DNA of 64,000 bases from an uncultured Oscillospiraceae bacterium. GTDB taxonomy: Bacteria; Bacillota; Clostridia; Oscillospirales; Acutalibacteraceae. Positions 1 through 8,982 of this stretch are shown here, piece after piece. Within the stretch, counting starts at the first letter, position 1; every line of letters starts with the position of its first letter. The DNA is taken from the NCBI GenBank assembly GCA_900554335.1, contig USGT01000001.1:1-64000 (forward strand), read 5' to 3'. Made by a program: the position numbers and the translations under genes. The notes below the pieces were generated by a model. The model searched no databases. It saw only the letters and a list, made by a program, of their open reading frames with translations, and was not told the origin of the DNA.

Positions 1-37
1 ATTCCTTATTATTAGTAATCAGTTTGACGGAGACTTA

Positions 38-1231
38 TTAGTTTAAATCAGGCAAATCTTGACCGGTGTAATCTTTAAATATTTCTTTCATGGTTTGGCC
101 TAAATTAGGGAACTTCTGTAAGTCTACGATTCTATAGGGAATGTAAGTTTGTATCGAGTTTGCAATGTCTTTGTAAACTGCATTATGGAACCTTTGGCCT
201 AAAACGAGTATGTCATTTTCATAAAGAATGATGTCGTTGTTAATAACGATTTTGGTGGGTATTGCGTAATACAAATTTATACTTTCTATTTTTAGTTTTT
301 TAGCTGGAAAAATGTTCGCAGTGTATTTCATTAAAATTTTCGTATATTCTCTAATTTTGCTTATGCGCGGAATAGGTATACCGTTAATTTCGCTTAAAAA
401 AATAGGGTCTACGATTTGGTCTTTGCTAAATTTTACTCCTACGTTAATTCCCTGTGAGGCGAGAAAACCAAAGAAAAACGCTGTTTCATAGCATTCTAAC
501 ATGTTGTAATATTCTTTAGAACATTCTTTTAGGTTCTTTATATGTTCAGGGTTTTCAATTGGGTCTAGTTTTTTGAAATTAAATTCAGAATATAACGTAA
601 AAATGCTTAGTGCGTTTGAGTCATCGTCGCTGCTTTTCAAGGCATCTCCTAATAACTCCATCATTTGTTGCCTTAAATAAGTGTTTTCCGTTAAATTTAG
701 GTATAGTGAAGAGGAGTCAGAGAATACATTTCCTTTCTTTTTTGTTTCGTTAATTAAGTCGAGAGCCTTTGTGCCTATTTTATAAATGGTGCTCTCCGGA
801 AGAAAACAATTGTTAATTTTTGCGCAAAGTATCGTCGCACTTCTGCGGTTTAGATTTGCTTTGAAATCTAAATTATCTTTTTTATTATTTACAAGGTAAT
901 TTAATAAAAAATTTAGTTGAGCTGGATTAGTGCGATAAATTTTTTCATCAAAATTTAAATCACCGATTTTAGTCACCATAAAATCTCGTGTATTTAATTT
1001 CCAGTTAGAAATATAAACGTCTGTTCCAGTTGTGCAGAGGAGTGCGGTTAAGAACGCTTTTTGATATACAATTCTTTCAGCCTTCATAGTTTGGTATTCA
1101 AAATAGGTTCTCCGAATGTTAGCCACGGTTCTCGTAGGGATTTTACTTTTGCCGCTTGCAAAGGCTGTGCTGCTAAGAGGAGATATGAAGCAAGCAAAAG
1201 CCATAATTGCGGATAATGTTTTTTTAATCAT
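38..1231 (-). CDS. Secreted protein of an unrecognised repeat family, two units (paralog 1)
   Basis: 397 residues. Residues 1-25 form a Sec signal peptide (K3-K4, a hydrophobic core, then A-F-A before S-G). I do not recognise the mature protein. It holds two related units. The first begins near residue 57 with QKAFLTALLC, followed by D-V-Y-I and later an I-N-N helix-like segment and an L..LG-like segment. The second, more divergent unit begins near residue 245 with CYETAFFFGFL and has KIVINNDIILYENDILVLGQ. The C-terminus (MKEIFKDYTGQDLP) is shared with two neighbours. The ATG is preceded by AAGGA. It is the last of five paralogs on this strand. No lipobox, sorting signal or transmembrane anchor is visible, so release to the exterior is inferred. 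Function unknown. Confidence 0.85.
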   Translation of the reverse strand: MIKKTLSAIMAFACFISPLSSTAFASGKSKIPTRTVANIRRTYFEYQTMKAERIVYQKAFLTALLCTTGTDVYISNWKLNTRDFMVTKIGDLNFDEKIYRTNPAQLNFLLNYLVNNKKDNLDFKANLNRRSATILCAKINNCFLPESTIYKIGTKALDLINETKKKGNVFSDSSSLYLNLTENTYLRQQMMELLGDALKSSDDDSNALSIFTLYSEFNFKKLDPIENPEHIKNLKECSKEYYNMLECYETAFFFGFLASQGINVGVKFSKDQIVDPIFLSEINGIPIPRISKIREYTKILMKYTANIFPAKKLKIESINLYYAIPTKIVINNDIILYENDILVLGQRFHNAVYKDIANSIQTYIPYRIVDLQKFPNLGQTMKEIFKDYTGQDLPDLN

Positions 1232-1262
1232 AATGACACTTCCTTTTAATTAATTTAATTTG

Positions 1263-1291
1263 ATTTTATCATTAATTCGAAATGAAATCAA
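1263..1291 (-). promoter_or_regulatory. Sigma-A promoter of paralog 1
   Basis: On the minus strand, TTGATT (1291-1286), a 17-base spacer and TAAAAT (1268-1263), with TGA just before the -10. It lies about 30 bases upstream of the ATG of the 397-residue secreted protein. A similar arrangement (TTGAAC, 17 bases ending in aatga, TAAACT) precedes another paralog at 4535-4563. Confidence 0.6.
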
Positions 1292-1341
1292 CACAAAAAA
1301 TTAACCGACCACGAAATGTAATCGGTGTTATGACTATAATT

Positions 1342-2550
1342 TTAAATAGTGAGATCTTTTCCAGTGTATTCTTTAAATATCTTTTTCACATTTTTGGTGA
1401 ATCCAGTATTAACGTTCAGGTGAATGGCCCTGTTTATTTCATAAAGAGTAAGGGCGTTTTCAGAAATCATTTTGTAAATTAAGTCATAAAATCTTTGCCC
1501 CAAATTGATAACATCATTTTCGTTAAGAACTATTTCATTATTAATAGTAACTTTTGTGGGCACAGAATAGCTCATTGGCACAGTTTCTATTTTTAATTTT
1601 TCAGGCGGGAATATTGAATTTATTAATTTAATCATATTTGTTAAAAATGCGCATTGTGCATCTTTTGTGTAAATAGGTTGGTTGCCTAATTTTAATATAA
1701 AAAAGCATCTTGGGAAATTCTCATATTCTGTTTCGGATTGTGGCTTCACTACTACTTTGGTTCCAAAAGTGCTTATAAGGCTTGCAAAAAAAGTTTGTTC
1801 ATAGCATGCTATAAGTAAAGAAGAGGTTTCAGGGTGCTTTTTTAAGTGTTTTACATGAATATGATTTGTTACAGGTTCTAGTTTTTTAGAAGAAGCAATT
1901 TCGAAAAATGGGAGCGTATTTTCATCTTTGGAAGAGCTCTTATCTAAAAGATCGCCAAAAATATTTGAAATTTCTTGCATAAATAAACTATCTTCTTTTA
2001 AATTTATGTCCTTATAACATAGATGATTGCTTATTATATATTGTCTTTTTTCTTCTATAAGTTTTAAAATTTTTTCGCCTATTTCGCAAATGGTGTTTTG
2101 GGTTAAAATGTGGCCATTAATTTTTGCGCAGGCTATTAAAACCCCTTTTGCAGCAGTGTCAAACGCAATTCCATTTATAGCCGAAAGGTTGTCCAGCAGA
2201 ATGTTAATCTGAAAGTTATTAGCATATTTTTCTTTAGTGCCAATAATTGAATCTTGGATTTTTGTAATTTGAAAACAATCATATAATGTTTTTAATCTAC
2301 TCTGGCTGAGTTTTATTTCTACCTCAATATCTTGCGCCAATAAAAGAGCGGTTAAAAATGCTTTTTGAACAGTTTTTCTTTTTCTTTGTAAGCTGGATTC
2401 TGATGCCCCAAAAACTGAAGTTTTTTGAGTTTTGCCTTTTTTGGGATATTGAACTGTAAAAGATATATTGCCTCCAGCGAAAATAGGCGCACTTAATGAA
2501 GAAGCTAGCAAAACGCAAGCCATAAAAGATGATATTATTTTTTTGACCAT
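1342..2550 (-). CDS. Secreted protein of the same repeat family, two units (paralog 2)
   Basis: 402 residues with a Sec signal peptide (MVKKIISSFMACVLLASSLS, ending A-P-I-F-A before G-G). The first unit starts at about residue 62 with QKAFLTALLLAQDIEVEIKL. It contains the family signature of an I-N-G-(H)-I-L segment followed by an I-x-x-(I/L)-G-(E/x)-K-I-L-x-L helix. The second unit starts around residue 245 (CYEQTFFASLISTFG) and ends with the family tail IFKEYTGKDL. The architecture is the same as paralog 1, with low overall identity but fixed landmark positions. The ATG has an AAAAGG ribosome binding site. No known catalytic motif is seen. Probably an extracellular or wall-associated protein of unknown role. 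Confidence 0.85.
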   Translation of the reverse strand: MVKKIISSFMACVLLASSLSAPIFAGGNISFTVQYPKKGKTQKTSVFGASESSLQRKRKTVQKAFLTALLLAQDIEVEIKLSQSRLKTLYDCFQITKIQDSIIGTKEKYANNFQINILLDNLSAINGIAFDTAAKGVLIACAKINGHILTQNTICEIGEKILKLIEEKRQYIISNHLCYKDINLKEDSLFMQEISNIFGDLLDKSSSKDENTLPFFEIASSKKLEPVTNHIHVKHLKKHPETSSLLIACYEQTFFASLISTFGTKVVVKPQSETEYENFPRCFFILKLGNQPIYTKDAQCAFLTNMIKLINSIFPPEKLKIETVPMSYSVPTKVTINNEIVLNENDVINLGQRFYDLIYKMISENALTLYEINRAIHLNVNTGFTKNVKKIFKEYTGKDLTI

Positions 2551-2650
2551 GAGTTTATTTTCCTTTTTTTATTGTAAAATTAGTTTTTTAAATTTTTTGT
2601 TCAATATCTTTTAAAACTAATGATTTGCCTATTTGATCGTGGCTGAAAAT

Positions 2651-3289
2651 TTACGGTAAGTAAAAATCATGCACTTTGAAATTAGGTGCTTTTATAGGTT
2701 CTAAAATTTCACCTAGAATCATTTTAATTTTGTTTTTGAATTTTTCGTCTTTTGTTAGATTTACAATCCTGCATGCTTTATGTTCTTTGCGTGTGGCAAG
2801 CTTTTTTTCATAAATTATTTCTAAAATGACTTTGCTTACTTCTGAAATATATTTTCGCGTTAAAATATGGTTGTTAATTTGAAAGTATGAGAGAAATAAT
2901 CCATTTTTAACTCTTTCAAATTTGATATGAGGCAATTTTCTTAGTGTAGAAATACTAGACGCTAAATATCCCACTTGATGGCAAGGAGAAAAATGCAAAC
3001 AGTTAAATTCCAAGCTGTCAATGCTTTTTACTGTGAAATTGTAGACTTTTTCTGGCCTGTCGGAAATGAATTTTATTTCAACATCAATGTCAAATGCGCA
3101 GACGAGGCCCACTAAAAAAGCTTTTTGATGGATGTGTTCTTTGTTTTTTGGAATTTTTAGTTCTTTAGTTACTTTTGGAGCTTTTTCTTCGGCTCGGGGC
3201 TCTTCGCTGCCTGATGCCAATGCTACTGAAGAAAACATGCATGTTGAAGCCAAAAATGTAGATAATATTTTTTTAATTATTCCAATCAT
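2651..3289 (-). CDS. Half-length secreted paralog, one unit (paralog 3)
   Basis: 212 residues, about half the length of its neighbours: a signal peptide (ending V-A-L-A before S-G-S), one QKAFLVGLVCAFDIDVEIKF unit, the I-N-N-H-I-L segment and the L-x-E-I-L end, then a stop where paralogs 1, 2 and 4 continue into a second unit. The annotated ATG sits one base after AAAAAGG, too close for normal initiation. Aligned with its paralogs, the equivalent of their ATG-ATT-AAA-AAA start is here ATA-ATT-AAA-AAA, nine bases further in. The start may therefore have moved upstream, or initiation may be weak. It lies 14 bases after paralog 4 and is probably co-transcribed with it. It may be a decaying copy. 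Confidence 0.65.
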   Translation of the reverse strand: MIGIIKKILSTFLASTCMFSSVALASGSEEPRAEEKAPKVTKELKIPKNKEHIHQKAFLVGLVCAFDIDVEIKFISDRPEKVYNFTVKSIDSLEFNCLHFSPCHQVGYLASSISTLRKLPHIKFERVKNGLFLSYFQINNHILTRKYISEVSKVILEIIYEKKLATRKEHKACRIVNLTKDEKFKNKIKMILGEILEPIKAPNFKVHDFYLP

Positions 3290-3303
3290 TCCTTTTTAAT
3301 TTT

Positions 3304-4500
3304 TTATGATTTCAAATTTGGCAGGTCTTTTCCCGTGTATTGTTTAAATGCTTTTTTTATATTTTCAGTAAAACAGGAGAATCTATCGAGAGAAATTACC
3401 TTAACAAGACTGTTTTTATTTAATATCGAATCTATAAATGGTTGGGCTAAATCATAAAATCTTTTGCCTAGGTTGAAAATGTCTACTTCATCGAGTGTTA
3501 TATCTTCTATTGTGACTTTCGTTAGAAACGAATTGTATAAATAAGATGAAGCTGCTATGTTCATTTTTTCAGGCGGGAAAATAGAATTAACAACATTTAT
3601 TAAATGGCTCGATAACGTTTTTCTGTAGCATAATCTTTTTTCGTTAATTTTGTAAAGTGAAAGGCAGTTAGGGAATTCGCCTGGAATTTTGGAGTATCTT
3701 TTTACTCTTGTGTCAATTCCAAGCGCACTAAGTATTCCCGCAAAAAATGCTTTGTGATAGCAGCAAATCACGGAATAAGAATCGTCAGGGTGGGCCTTGA
3801 TGTAATTTATGTGGTCAATATTTATGATGGATTCTCTCTTCTTAGAGCTATTGTCAAAATTTGGTGTGTAAAATTTTAATAAATTTTCGTCAGTGGAAGG
3901 ATTGCCGTCCAATATTTTGCCGAGAATGTCTTTCATTTCTTGGCGCAGGGAAATATCTTCATTAATATTTGTTAAATCTGATATTGTGTGATCGAGAAGT
4001 GCCATATTCTTTTTTTTATAAAGTAAATCAAGAATTTTTTCGCCTATTTTATCGATTTCAGGTTTAGTTAAAAAATAATTGTTAATTCTTACGCAGTTTA
4101 ACGTAAAATTCTTAACTCGCACATCGCAATCGAAATCTATAAGGTCTTTTTGAGATTTAAGAGTTTCTATTAAAAATTTCATTTGACACATATTGTCCCT
4201 GCTGCTTAAATCTGCAAGGGTCGACTCTTTTGTTCCGTAAACTGTGAAATCTAAATTTTTACTTTTGTAGTCTTTTCGAAATTTTATGTAAACCTCAGTG
4301 TTTAATGAACAAAGTAAAGCAACCAAAAATGCTTTTTGAACAGCTATTTTTTCGTCGAGAATTTTGTTCCTGGAAACTTGATGTTCAAATTTTCTGGTTT
4401 CTGAAGCTTTTTTGGTACCGCTCGCAAAAGTAAGGGTGCCGCTAGCCGAAGAAAGCAAGCAAACGCCCGCCATAAAGGCGGACAATAGTTTTTTTATCAC
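3304..4500 (-). CDS. Secreted protein of the same repeat family, two units (paralog 4)
   Basis: 398 residues from a GTG start at 4500. That start has AGAGGA eight bases upstream and gives the same MIKK...-type signal peptide as the paralogs (ending L-T-F-A before S-G-T). A longer frame reaching 4563 would add 21 charged residues before the signal and overlap the promoter, so I reject it. Unit one begins with QKAFLVALLCSLNTEVYIKF and unit two with CYHKAFFAGILSALGIDTRV. The tail FKQYTGKDLPNL matches paralog 1. No enzyme motif was recognised. The following paralog is 14 bases downstream. Confidence 0.85.
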   Translation of the reverse strand: MIKKLLSAFMAGVCLLSSASGTLTFASGTKKASETRKFEHQVSRNKILDEKIAVQKAFLVALLCSLNTEVYIKFRKDYKSKNLDFTVYGTKESTLADLSSRDNMCQMKFLIETLKSQKDLIDFDCDVRVKNFTLNCVRINNYFLTKPEIDKIGEKILDLLYKKKNMALLDHTISDLTNINEDISLRQEMKDILGKILDGNPSTDENLLKFYTPNFDNSSKKRESIINIDHINYIKAHPDDSYSVICCYHKAFFAGILSALGIDTRVKRYSKIPGEFPNCLSLYKINEKRLCYRKTLSSHLINVVNSIFPPEKMNIAASSYLYNSFLTKVTIEDITLDEVDIFNLGKRFYDLAQPFIDSILNKNSLVKVISLDRFSCFTENIKKAFKQYTGKDLPNLKS

Positions 4501-4875
4501 GAAATCATTCCTCTTTAAGTTATTGTTTAATTTAAGTTTATCATTACTCAAAAATGTGTTCAATCTGAAAATCTTAGCCTAGTTTTCAAACAATTTGTAA
4601 ACCGCCCACAAAAAGCAGTCAATTTGGCTTCTATTGCGTTTTTAAGTTTGTAGTTTCAGGGGTTTGGCGTTTTGAATTCATTTATTTTTAACGAATCAGC
4701 AATTTTTTCTTTCCAAATTAAGTGTTTTAAAAATACTGCTGAAAAAAATTAAAGTTAAAGTGCTTGCAAGCGTTAAAACTGCTTTATTGCTCAGGCAAAC
4801 ACTAATAACTTTTGTTTTAAATGTTATGTTTTTTTCGAATTTTGCAAAGGGGTCATTATGCACGGGATAATTTCA
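4501..4875. other. Intergenic stretch in the secreted-repeat island
   Basis: About 375 bases between two paralogs. It contains the promoter and ribosome binding site of paralog 4 at the left end (4505-4563). In the remainder I see no convincing open frame, RNA gene or T-tailed hairpin, so no terminator is evident for the five-unit gene. Confidence 0.5.
4535..4563 (-). promoter_or_regulatory. Sigma-A promoter of paralogs 4 and 3
   Basis: On the minus strand, TTGAAC (4563-4558), a 17-base spacer and TAAACT (4540-4535), about 35 bases upstream of the GTG start at 4500. The spacer ends in aatga, as in the promoter of paralog 1. Confidence 0.5.
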
Positions 4876-7800
4876 TTACATGTATTTGGCTCTAAATGAA
4901 GGGTCATCTTCTGTGGATGAATCGTAGTTTAATTCATCTTTTAAAAGGTCTGTGGCGCCTTTGGTGAATAAATCATCTGCGGTTAGATTTATGATTTTGC
5001 CCAATAAAAACCTTGGAGTTGAGCACTTTGTTAAAATCATATCTAGAGCTTTTTCACCAAGCTTGATGATATCTTCGCGCATTAATAATTTTCCATTAAT
5101 TCTAGCTGCTTCAATTATGCAGTCAGTAGGGGTTGCTTCATATATGAAGTTCATGTTAGTTTGATTTTTTGAAATAAATTCAATCAAAGCTTTTGTTCTA
5201 GGCCTATCATTAATGATTTCATTGCCTATTTTAAGAACTTTGAAATCTGTAACTTCCTTTTTTTTGTTTTTGTGAGGCGAGATATATACGTCCATTCCAA
5301 GGGAGCAAATCAGAGCGGTTAAAAATGCTTTTTGAGTGGTGTCAATCCTTTTTCTTTCGTTATAGTTCAAAATTTTTTTTTCATTCACAATACTAGGTAA
5401 CTTTAAAATTTTTTTGGGTGATTTTTCTTCGGATTCTTTTGTTTCTAATATGTTGCTTAAAATTTTAGTGGCCTTATCTTTAAAATCTGTATTTTCGCTT
5501 AGGTTTGATGTTAATTCTAGAGGTGAATTTTGATATGCAATGTTCTTTTCTGCATAAAGTAAGTCAAGAATTTTATATCCCAAGTCTAGAATATCTTGGG
5601 TAAACAAAGTATGCCCGTTTATTACAACTGTTTCTATTTTAAACTCACTGGATTTTTTCTCTACCCTATAGTCTATTTTGCCTTTTTTGCTTTCCAGTAA
5701 AGTTGAAAGGATTTTTACATCATTATCTAGTTTGTATGTGTCATAGTTAATTTCAAAATCGTCAACTTTAATTGTTTTGAAACCAAAAGATTTGTACGCA
5801 AATTTTTGATTATGTTTTATGTAAACGTCTGAACCGTTTAGGCAGAGAAGAGCGGCTAAAAGTGCTTTTTGAGCAGTATAAAATTTTTTCGTTTTGTAAT
5901 AATAACTCACAGTTTCAGGGGTGTACAAAATAGAAGGCAATTTCATTTTTGGGTTTTCAGGCGATTTTTCCTCGGTTATTTTTTTAATTGAGATGTTGTT
6001 TAAAATTTTAGTGATTTTATGTTTAAAATTTTCGTTTTCATTTAAGTTTAATATCCATTTGTTAGGCACTTTTTCAGTGGCTTTTTTTCTTTCTAATATG
6101 TTGCTTAAAATTTTAGCGGCTTTATCTTTAAAAGTTTTGTCTTCATTTAAGTTTAACACCAATTTTTGAGTTTCGTTTTGTTGTGCGGTTTGCTTTTTTT
6201 CATAGAGTAAGTTAAGAATTTCATTTCCTAATTCTTCAATATCTTGATCAGAAAAAATGTATCCGTTTATTTCAGCCTTTTTTATTTTAAAGCCGATAGT
6301 TTTTTTCTTTGGGCTATAGTCTATGTTGCCTTTTTTGTTTTCAAGAGTAGTTGAAAGAATTTCCATTTGATTGGCCATTTTGCATGAGTTGCAGTCAATG
6401 TTAGAATCATCAATTTTAGTTACTGTGAAATCAATGGATTGGTATTTAGGTTTTTCATCATATCTTATGAAAACATTGGAATCGTTTAAACAAAGAAGAG
6501 CAGTTAAAAACGCTTTTTGAGAAACATAAAATCTTTGTGTTCTGTAATAATAATTCAAAGCTTTAGGAGAATCTAAAATAGAGGGTAATTTCAATTCGTT
6601 TTTTTGGGATGATTTTTCTTCGGATTCTTTTCTTTCTAATATGCTGCCTAAAATTTTAGCGGCTTCATCCTTGAAAACGTAGTCATTGGTTAGATTTATC
6701 ACATGTTTTTGAGGTTGGCTTTGGTTTGTGGCTTTCTTTCTTTCATAGAGTAATTCAAGAATTTTACGGCCGAACTCTTCAATATCTTGATCAGATAAAG
6801 TGTGCCCGTTTACTTCGGCTTCTCTTGTTTTCAGCCCGTAGGATTTTTTCTTTAGTCTATAGTTTATTTTGTTTTTTTTATTTTCAAGCGCAGTTAAAAG
6901 GGCTCTCATCTCATTGCCCAGATTGTAGTATGAGACGTATTTAATGCTAAAGTCGTCGATTTGAGTTATTGTGAAATTAATAGATTTACATCTACCGTCT
7001 CTATGATATTTTATGTAAACGTTGGAATCGTTTAAACAAAGAAGAGCAGTTAAAAATGCCTTTTGATTTATTGAACTTATTAATTCTTTCATGTGGTTAC
7101 TAAAAATATTTTTTGAACCTTTGGGGGATTCTATTTCTTTTTCAGAAGTTGTTTGGCCTGAGTTTTCGCTGCTACATAAAATATCTTGGAATAGTACCAT
7201 AATTTGGCTCATAAATGAAGTGTCGGTGGTTAAATTTTCTTCTATTTCTTTTGTGTATTTTGGGCTAAATTTCTCTTTTTTTTCACAGATTAAATTTAAA
7301 ACTTTGTCACCGTATTCAAGCACTTCTTCTATTTTCAAAACTTTGCCATTGATTTTAATAAAATTGGTTATGCAGCGGTAATAGGGGGTATCAATTTCCA
7401 CGTCTATGTCGTTATTTTCTTTCTCAAAAGAAACAATTAATGCTTCTAATTGAGCGGAGTGTGCGGTGGTTGTTTTTATTTTAACTGCAGAGTTATTAAC
7501 TTTAGTTATTGTGAAGTTTGGGCTTTCTTTTTTTGTTATTTTATGCAATTTAATGTTAACATCCGCTCCGTTTAGGCAAGCTAAAGCGGTTAAAAAGGCC
7601 TTTTGTTTTATTAAAATTTTTTTTCTTAGAGTGTCTTTTGCCGGCTCGGATGGCTTCTTTTCAGGTTTAGGAGGTCTTGGTGCTTTGGGCGAAGATTGTT
7701 TGGTGGGTGAAGTCTCGCCGCTTGCAAAAATTATGCTGCCTGGGGCCGCGCTAGAAAATAAACAGGTTAGTGCTAAAAAAATGGATAATACTTTTTTCAT
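4876..7800 (-). CDS. Secreted protein with five copies of the family unit (paralog 5)
   Basis: 974 residues. The Sec signal peptide ends I-I-F-A before S-G-E, followed by a Pro/Lys-rich linker (residues about 30-58). Five units start at about residues 66, 246, 428, 644 and 823, each opening with QKAFLTAL or QKALLAAL and L/I-C, then an (N/D)V-x-I strand, F-T-(I/V)-T-K-(I/V)-D-D, K-x-x-I-(D/N)-Y, an I-N-G-(H/Y) segment and a D-I-x-(E/D)-(L/F)-G helix. Most units end in an acidic segment and (F)KDKAxKILxxILE. Units 2-4 are the most alike and share linkers such as KLPSIL..P...YYY. Unit 5 resembles the first units of paralogs 1 and 4. No anchor or catalytic motif was recognised. It could be a binding or structural extracellular protein. 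Confidence 0.85.
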   Translation of the reverse strand: MKKVLSIFLALTCLFSSAAPGSIIFASGETSPTKQSSPKAPRPPKPEKKPSEPAKDTLRKKILIKQKAFLTALACLNGADVNIKLHKITKKESPNFTITKVNNSAVKIKTTTAHSAQLEALIVSFEKENNDIDVEIDTPYYRCITNFIKINGKVLKIEEVLEYGDKVLNLICEKKEKFSPKYTKEIEENLTTDTSFMSQIMVLFQDILCSSENSGQTTSEKEIESPKGSKNIFSNHMKELISSINQKAFLTALLCLNDSNVYIKYHRDGRCKSINFTITQIDDFSIKYVSYYNLGNEMRALLTALENKKNKINYRLKKKSYGLKTREAEVNGHTLSDQDIEEFGRKILELLYERKKATNQSQPQKHVINLTNDYVFKDEAAKILGSILERKESEEKSSQKNELKLPSILDSPKALNYYYRTQRFYVSQKAFLTALLCLNDSNVFIRYDEKPKYQSIDFTVTKIDDSNIDCNSCKMANQMEILSTTLENKKGNIDYSPKKKTIGFKIKKAEINGYIFSDQDIEELGNEILNLLYEKKQTAQQNETQKLVLNLNEDKTFKDKAAKILSNILERKKATEKVPNKWILNLNENENFKHKITKILNNISIKKITEEKSPENPKMKLPSILYTPETVSYYYKTKKFYTAQKALLAALLCLNGSDVYIKHNQKFAYKSFGFKTIKVDDFEINYDTYKLDNDVKILSTLLESKKGKIDYRVEKKSSEFKIETVVINGHTLFTQDILDLGYKILDLLYAEKNIAYQNSPLELTSNLSENTDFKDKATKILSNILETKESEEKSPKKILKLPSIVNEKKILNYNERKRIDTTQKAFLTALICSLGMDVYISPHKNKKKEVTDFKVLKIGNEIINDRPRTKALIEFISKNQTNMNFIYEATPTDCIIEAARINGKLLMREDIIKLGEKALDMILTKCSTPRFLLGKIINLTADDLFTKGATDLLKDELNYDSSTEDDPSFRAKYM
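4935..7605 (-). repeat. Five tandem coding repeats of about 500-650 bases
   Basis: These are the DNA counterparts of the five units in the 974-residue protein. Conservation is visible at the base level between units 2 and 3: about 40 bases starting at 6481 and at 7027 differ at only a couple of positions. Units 1 and 5 have drifted much further. This pattern fits recent internal duplication in the middle of the gene. Confidence 0.7.
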
Positions 7801-7838
7801 TACAAATCCTTTCCTCTAATAACATAATATGTAATGAA

Positions 7839-7867
7839 ATTGTAACATTAAATATAAATAAAATCAA
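7839..7867 (-). promoter_or_regulatory. Sigma-A promoter of paralog 5
   Basis: On the minus strand, TTGATT (7867-7862), a 17-base spacer and TACAAT (7844-7839). The ribosome binding site GAGGAAAGG and the ATG at 7800 follow. Confidence 0.5.
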
Positions 7868-7942
7868 TGTGTTGAATTTGGGTGAATTTTAATATGTATT
7901 TTACAATTTTGTAAACCTTGTAAGATTAAATTTAGCATCTTT

Positions 7943-8926
7943 TTATTTTGAAAGTATCATCTCTAAAACGTCGTGAACTTTTTCGGCATCTTCTATTTTT
8001 GCGAGTTTTTGGTTTTCAGGGTTTGAAAAAAGCGCTTCTAGCAAGTATTTAAAAGAAATGCGCCAGGGTGAAAGCTTATTCGTGGCGGATAAAGTTCCGC
8101 TTATGTATTCTGCTGTTCCGAAAATTTTACTTTCTTTGGAGTTTATTAAATCAAATATTTTTACGCCTTGGGGAGTTTCTAAATTCAAAGTGAATTCATA
8201 AAAATCTCTAAGAAGATCGATGTTTATTTGAGTTTCAATGCCGCTTTTAGTTCTTGAGCGAAGCTTTATGTCATTCATCGGCGGTTTTAAAGAGCTTTCA
8301 AAAATTATGCTATTTACATCCGCTTCGAAACCTAAAAAGTTCATTAAATCAACCATATGAGGGAGTATTGAATAAAGAATTCCTCCGCCGGATTTGCAGT
8401 CGCTTTTCCAAGTTTTGTTTGGCGCGCATTTGTTAAACCCCGCATTGCAAGCGATGGTCACGGATTTAATTTCGTGTTCTTTTGCAAAGCTTTTAATTTT
8501 TTCTAAGCAAGGCAAAAATCTCAGTGCGTAGTTTACTCTGAAGCACGTTTTGCTTTGGTTTATAGCGGCTTTTATTTCGCTTATTTCATCTTTGGATAAT
8601 CCTACCGGCTTTTCGCACAAAATTTTTTTATATTTTTTGCAAGAAGAAATTATGTGATCTTTGTGTTTGTAAACAGGAGTGCCCAAAAACAGCCAGCTTT
8701 CAGAAATTTCATCTGTTTTTTCATCTGAAGGAAGAGGATTTTCCGAAATGCGAACCGACTTCGCTATGATTCCGGGGAATTCTTTTAAAACGGGCTCATG
8801 CAGCCTTGTGGCTATTCCACTGCCAGTGATGAAAACAGTTTCGCCTGAAGCTGCTGCGAAGTTCATACTGCTGCTTAAAACTAAAAAACATGATGTTAAT
8901 AATGATAAAAATTTGCAATTTGCCAT
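7943..8926 (-). CDS. Gfo/Idh/MocA-type oxidoreductase with a Sec signal peptide
   Basis: 327 residues. Residues 1-26 are a signal peptide whose end (N-F-A-A-A before S-G-E-T) closely resembles those of the neighbouring secreted family. The body is a Gfo/Idh/MocA fold: a nucleotide-binding start FITGSGIATRLHE with G35-x-G37, the family's LCEKPVGLSKDE motif (E105-K106-P107), and GGGILYSILPHMVDLMNF, which keeps the H and D of the usual GGG-L-D-G-H-x-x-D motif but has Ser in place of the first Asp. Family members normally use NAD(P) in the cytoplasm to oxidise or reduce sugars and cyclitols. Here there is no twin-arginine motif to carry a folded cofactor enzyme out. Either the leader is retained as a membrane anchor, or the protein is exported without cofactor and has a changed role. 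Substrate unknown. Confidence 0.75.
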   Translation of the reverse strand: MANCKFLSLLTSCFLVLSSSMNFAAASGETVFITGSGIATRLHEPVLKEFPGIIAKSVRISENPLPSDEKTDEISESWLFLGTPVYKHKDHIISSCKKYKKILCEKPVGLSKDEISEIKAAINQSKTCFRVNYALRFLPCLEKIKSFAKEHEIKSVTIACNAGFNKCAPNKTWKSDCKSGGGILYSILPHMVDLMNFLGFEADVNSIIFESSLKPPMNDIKLRSRTKSGIETQINIDLLRDFYEFTLNLETPQGVKIFDLINSKESKIFGTAEYISGTLSATNKLSPWRISFKYLLEALFSNPENQKLAKIEDAEKVHDVLEMILSK

Positions 8927-8982
8927 AATATAAGTGCTCCTTTAAAATTTGATTTTAAACTAAATCTAAAAAAGATTATAAA

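Noticed and set aside
4935..7605. CRISPR-like or satellite array in the five-unit gene
   Set aside because: The repeats are long coding units in frame with unequal identity, not short direct repeats with spacers.
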